Source: Cinnamomum chago
Taxonomy: Eukaryota; Streptophyta; Magnoliopsida; Laurales; Lauraceae
Length of the DNA stretch: 64,000 nucleotides
Direction: 5' to 3'
NCBI GenBank assembly: GCA_038049695.1
Contig: CP142456.1
Location: 19,062,501-19,126,500, forward strand
Within the stretch, counting starts at the first letter, position 1. The number at the start of each line of letters is the position of its first letter. Below, in pieces: positions 58,536 to 64,000 of the stretch. The position numbers and the translations under genes were made by a program. The notes beneath the pieces were generated by a model that was not told the origin of the DNA, searched no databases, and was given only the letters and a program-made list of their open reading frames with translations.

Positions 58536-59149
58536 TATTAAATATTAAATAAATATATTATAAAATCTAAACTATATTGTGGTGCAGGAAAATCATTATT
58601 AAGACATGTATTCGCAATATTAAATATATTCTGAATTCTAAAGGACTGCCACAACAGTAATAATTGGAACCTATGGGTTGATTTAGTGAAGATTTATATT
58701 TTTTTTCTTACTTGATTGATGCATCATATGGATTAGTACACTTCTTTATACATTTTTGTAACATACTAATCTCATATGTAAGATTAAACCCTCAAATTCC
58801 ATGATAAAAAACAATTGAAATGTATCAGGTGCAAAGTCTATCTACTTACCAAAAAAAAAAGCAATTTACATATAAAAACTGAACATCTGAAGTGAAATTT
58901 CTACAAACAATATCTAAACATCTGAAATGAAATGACCATAAATTCCATCTGAATATCGGAGATCCAAACATAATATTCATATGCATCAAACACTCAGTGT
59001 CCACAAGTCCTTACACTTGACATGAAAATATAAGACAGTTTACAACATCTAATATCCAACCTTCAATTTCCAAAACTTCAGCAATCTTGTACTGCATTCT
59101 GCAACGTTCAAAACTTCAGCATATAACAAAGTGCAGCAATTATATATAA
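58536..59149. other. AT-rich stretch, probably Helitron body
   Basis: No gene. Two similar phrases, AACATCTGAAGTGAAAT and AACATCTGAAATGAAAT, lie about 37 bp apart near 58880-58935. Confidence 0.45.
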
Positions 59150-59345
59150 TGAAGCGAAGTGGATTTGATTTCCAATTTCGCTTCTAATTTCGGATTTGAT
59201 TTTGACTAGCTTATAATTTTTGACATCCTTCTAATGCCAGGCCCTAGCAACTAATGGGCCATTAATCCTACTGAGTAATGACCCATTTAATATCCAAATT
59301 CAGCCCAGAACGTTAGCCCATTTAATATTCAAATCAGTTCCAATT
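59150..59345 (-). repeat. Dispersed repeat, inverted partner of 47944-48120
   Basis: See the partner. On the minus strand the copy is directly preceded by a tRNA-like A box and B box at 59375-59427. Confidence 0.65.
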
Positions 59346-59369
59346 GATTTTGACTCATCCAATTTACCA

Positions 59370-59440
59370 ATGCCAAAACTCGAACTCAGGATAATATGAA
59401 TTTCAAATGAGCGACCCTACCACTACACCACAGTGCATCT
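59370..59440 (-). other. Possible tRNA-derived SINE head (minus strand)
   Basis: Minus-strand TGTAGTGGTAGGG (59427-59415) resembles a pol III A box, and GAGTTCGAGTTTT (59387-59375) a B box, 40 bp apart as in tRNA genes. The arms do not form a good cloverleaf, so this is a SINE or tRNA relic. Confidence 0.4.
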
Positions 59441-61202
59441 TTTTGTTAATAGTTATAAACAAAAACTTAAAATTAGTTAATGAGAAAAGGGCCCGGCCCC
59501 ACTTTGGAATATTGATTGTAAGTTGGAATTTATCTACGAGGTATTTATTAAAAAAAACTATATTTGTATTTATAAAAATAACTATATTTTTAGAATATTG
59601 ACCCCTATAAATACTGTTGTTATTATTTTCATACTTATGTATTGTACTTTGAACATAGATTATCAAACTTTTGAAATAACTATTTTATATGATTTCCTAT
59701 ATATTCATTAATTTTCTAGGACAACCATTTTACAATAAAACTAAACTCAAATGAATATATAATATATGGAATTGATCAACAAAAACAATAAGTTTTATAA
59801 TTAATAAGAAAATGACAATATTATTGAAAAAAAAAACTCACGACAACAGCGTGAAGCTAAAGAGGAGGCAAGAAACTTTTCATGTAACTGATGTGCTACC
59901 ATGCACGCTTGCCGAGGGAGAAATTGTGGAGTCTGATTTTTTCCTTTTGTGTGTGTAGTTTTAACTTTTATAAATTGTGATGTAAATGGAGTGGAACACT
60001 ATGATAGACCCCATCTATTAAAAATCACAATGATTGAGGCAAACATCCTTACTATTTATGGGATAGCTCAAATTCTCACAGCAAATTGATTCTCTGATAA
60101 AAAAATACAAAATACTGGAGTTTTACAAATAAAGTTTTTTTTTTCTTTGATTTGGAATCTCCATCAGGCCTTTTGTATATTAAGAAATTCTCAATATCAT
60201 CCTATTTCTATCAAAGCAATAGCATTTGAGTGTTAATGGGTAACAGTGTCTATAAGTGCCACTAATATAAGAAATTTCAAGAATTTTTGTTTCTTCTGAT
60301 TATATGATTTTTTTTTTTAGAATGTGAATTGTCGATTTCTGGGTTGTCTGGTTTATTTAATCCTTCGTTTTTTTTATTTAATACACTCTCGATTCTAGGA
60401 TGTCTGCTTTCTTTTTTATATATTGATTTTGATTGTACACTTTTTTTTAAGAATGTAGAACTCATGGTAAAAGGAATCTCTAATAATATTGGTCCATCTA
60501 AATAAAGAATTAAGCTCATTCTTATTATTATCATCATTATTCTATTTTCTCCAATATAATTATATTTCTCTATGTCAACAAGAGAACTTTCATTTTTTTT
60601 CATTCATTTACTTTTATGTTCATTGTATTTTTTTAGAGCAATTTCAACAATTTTTTTGTTTCTATGTCTCTCTTTTTTGTACCGTCTCATGTCTCATTTG
60701 CATGCATAGTTTAGATTAGTGTTCAACTCATTTTAAAATGTAAACATCTTGAGACAATTAGTGCAATTACTAAACATTTCAATTTGAGAGATAAACCTTT
60801 TTTAATTCATTTACTTTTGAGTTCATCATATTTTATTTGAGCAATTTTAGTTATGTCATTTTAATGTGATTTATACAAAATAATCATCATTTTAAAATTT
60901 CTATGGATTTGCAATATTTTTATGGTTTTTAATTTTATAGTTTTCATAGATTGTGAGTTTCTTTTTTTCCCCTTTTTGTTTCAACTTTTGGGTATTGGGT
61001 TCTCCTTGGTTTTTTTTTTTTTTTTACTTTTAAATCACTTTTTATCATGGGATTTTCTGTGAATTCTCATTTTTCTGTTTTATTTTTTTTTAAATTTAAT
61101 GCTTATTATTATGAGTTAATTATTTATTTTACTTCCATTGGGTTCTTTAAGTTCTCTTTGTGAAATCTTTTTATAGATTTTTCTTATTTCTTTTGTGGCT
61201 TA
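59441..61202. other. Very AT-rich stretch without genes
   Basis: Dominated by T and A runs. The last few hundred bases read as the T-rich body of the Helitron ending at 61821. No coding frame is convincing. Confidence 0.55.
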
Positions 61203-64000
61203 AGATTTCCATTTTTTAGTTTTAAATTATCATAAGTTAGTTTAGTTCTTCTAAATTTCTTTTAATATCATTGTATTGTCTATGAATCTTTATTTATATA
61301 TATTTTTATAGCCTTTTTAATAAAATTTATTTTATTTTATTTTGTATTTCTTTTATTATAATTTCTCACTTGCGATGGGTTTTAGTTTTTTATTTTTTAT
61401 TTTTTACAATCGTTTTCATGAATTTGTGGATTCTTTGCTCCATTTTTTAGGATTTGTTTTTGTTTTTTGTTTTTTCCTCACGAGTGTTTGATTCTTTTAA
61501 ATTGCTTATGTTATTGAGTTGATTATGGATTTTTATTTCTATGTTTTATTTTTATGTGTCTTTCAAATTTTATTGGATTTTATTCATAGTTTATATTGTT
61601 TGTTTTTTTATATATATATATATTTTTTTATCATTAATCTTCAATTTTCATGGGCTTGTGTTTTTTTTTTATATGGTATTCGGTATTGAATTCTTATAGA
61701 CTTTTTTTTTTCCTCTCTCTCAAACTAAAACCTTTTGCATTTAATTTTACAGAAACTAATCATAAATTTTGTTTATAAATTTTAATATTATGATTATATT
61801 GGCACGGGCGTGTTTTTCTAGTATCCTTGAACGTAGTATCATTCAATAGTATTCATTAGCCTTTGGTAGAGTCATTCCCTGCAAAAAGTATCATAAAGGA
61901 CAATCGTAAAATTACAATCTTCCATAAAACACAAGTAAAAAGGCCTGAAAATTATAATAACGCCTACAAATTCAAAGAAACCATCCTTTGGTAGTGTTGT
62001 GGAAATCACATAATCTCTGGAATCATTTGGGGTCTTTCACTAGATATATCATCATAGTAGCACTCCTACTTCTGTGACTCCTCAACACACCCTAGTAACT
62101 GTCACCATACAATAGAATAAGTGGGTGTGGAAACAACCCTGGGCTGGGTAATAATTCTTACTAATTTTTATGAGAGAGCATGGCCAAAAAAGTTTTTATG
62201 AATGGTAAATTTTATTTGTTTATTCTATTTATTTTCATGGAATCACTAAAGTGCAATAAATTTAATTATAATTAAAACTCATTCCATTACAGAAGTAAAA
62301 AGAACTCAAGAAAAAATGAATATCGGTTTGAAGACGCCTAGAGCAGTAGATGAAAACTACTTCGTGTGCATAAAAGTATTAGATAACTCGCAAACAAATA
62401 TTTATAGAATAGCTATCAAACTAAGATCTTTTGAAATTTTGTGGGAGCCCATTTCAATTAAAAGGGTGTCAAGAAGAAGGATTTAATGAAAATCCAAAAA
62501 AATTAAAATTAGTAGTATTTCTATTATCAAAATCCAAGATTAAAATCCTGGTGGACTAAATGGAAAATCAAGATCATTTGAAATTGTGTGGGATCCCATT
62601 TCAAAAGGGTGTCAAGTAGAAGAGATTTTAACAAAATCTAAAATTTGTTGTTTTTCTATTACCAAAATCCATGATCAAAATCCAAGTAGAATAGTCGAAA
62701 CCAAGGCTTTCTAGATTATAATGCAATCCCACTGACTTGGAATCTATTGATACAGGGACAGAAATCAATGCCATCCCCACTTTAAATCGTAGTTGTCTAA
62801 AACTCGAATGGAATGAAATCTTTGTTGATACATATGTGCCTAAAGAGTCCATAGAAATGAACTCGAATGTGTGGGTGGTTTGAAGAGCAAGACCAGGATC
62901 CATATTGATGATCCAAAATTGTATCCAAGTCTTAGGGCCAAGGGACTTTTATTAGACCCATACGTATTATATTTTACTGTATCACATACCACATGGAAGG
63001 AAAAAAAAAATTTGTATGCTGAACGATTAGCCTAGTTGAAACTTGAAAGGGTCATAATGATGGAGAGCCTAACTGTGCTTGGAGCAAGATTTTACCTAGC
63101 ACTGTTCCCAGCTTGGCTTGGACTTCCAAACAGCCTGTTATGTTTTTGGGACTAAAAATGGATCTTCATCATTTACCTGATAGTCCGGCAAGGACCAGCC
63201 TTGAAAATAAGGCACTTTGATTTAACATTTTAAGCAAATATTCATGTCGAGATATCATAATTATAGGAACTGGTTGAAAGGGAATGCGAAAGAAAAAAGA
63301 AAGAAAACTAAAATAACCTTGAAAAACTCAGCAAAAACAGTATTTAAGTAAAGCAGAGCATATGACTAAAATATCATATAAGCTTAAGAATATGAATAGA
63401 AGCTGTATAGTGTGGTCATCCTGAAACCTAACCAGATGTAAAGACAATCATGTCAACTTGAAACATCCTATAGGCGCCAAACAACGCAATCTTTGCATCA
63501 AATTATTTTATCATAGTGAATAAAGTAGTAGTTTCTAAGTTGAGAAGCAAGGACAGAATCACTTTAAGACAATATTACATTTAACACACAAGATGTTTTT
63601 AGCTTGCTGTACAAATAACAGTAGAAAGTAACAGGCAATGGAAGGGACCTCTGAGCAAACTTTTCAGCTTTGTTAGGAGCATCCGCAAATTTTGTATCAC
63701 TCTCCACCCATTCCCTGAATCAAAAACAGAGTAAACATGATCACTTTTAGAATATCTTGATAGAATGTGTGGTCATTTATAACACCCTCCAGCAGTGCCT
63801 TCTGTGATTTTCAATAAGAGAATTCAATAAAAGAAATTGTAGAATGCACGACTACACCAATAGTCAATATGGCATGTCAGAAGTTCTAAAAAAATTAAAA
63901 GAATATCAGAAATGCCTACCACTCAGAAATTTCCACATAGAGTAGCAACTCAATTAGCAATAAGAACAAAATTCATGAATTCTCAAATTAAGAAGCAAAG
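61203..64000 (+). repeat. Segmental duplication, copy B (partner 44190-46997)
   Basis: Matches copy A in order and orientation to the window edge. The internal Helitron end CTAG is at 61818-61821 and the candidate exon at 63649-63714. Copy-specific differences are substitutions and short indels. Confidence 0.9.
63649..63714 (-). CDS. Candidate 66-nt exon of an unidentified gene (copy B)
   Basis: Counterpart of 46644-46709 with the same CAG acceptor and AG|GT donor; the open frame is kept, with a single base change. Not recognised. Confidence 0.35.

Overview
This is nuclear DNA of a flowering plant. It is AT-rich and dominated by plant transposable elements: Ty3/gypsy LTR retrotransposons of the Athila and Tat lineages, a CACTA element, a hAT-type element, Helitron-like ends and a foldback MITE. 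The only sizeable host gene is a CC-NB-LRR immune receptor of RPM1 type. The sequence does not let me name a species.

Bases 1-21098 are a head-to-tail array of one Athila-type retrotransposon with an exact period of 10411 bp. The order is internal (partial), LTR, complete internal, LTR, internal (truncated). The two gag-pol reading frames (1863 codons each) encode identical proteins. The two LTRs (about 1882 bp) differ at one base that I could find. Primer-binding site, polypurine tract, TATA box and a U-snRNA-type upstream element are all legible.

Bases 21099-31310 are a decayed Tat-lineage element that has lost its 5' LTR and is fused directly to the broken third Athila unit. Its gag-pol stays in one register for 5.2 kb but carries 14 stop codons. 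Behind pol lie 54-bp tandem repeats, a spliced antisense ORF with its own TATA box, and a 3' LTR.

Bases 31311-44189 are gene-poor. They hold Helitron-like termini, tandem repeats, a 4601-bp CACTA element with a 3-bp target-site duplication and about 30 copies of an AACCGATAT-type motif, and a foldback MITE. A block at 44190-46997 is repeated at 61203-64000 in the same orientation; both copies contain a 66-nt candidate exon.

Bases 48347-51087 (minus strand) are the NLR gene, complete from the coiled coil to the LRRs except for one frameshift where the LRRs begin. Its upstream flank is partly duplicated at 53470-53800. Beyond it lie a PPR pseudogene fragment, a 1019-bp hAT-like element with 8-bp target-site duplication, and a solo LTR of a Tat-like family with 5-bp target-site duplication. 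The rest is AT-rich sequence in which I see no genes.
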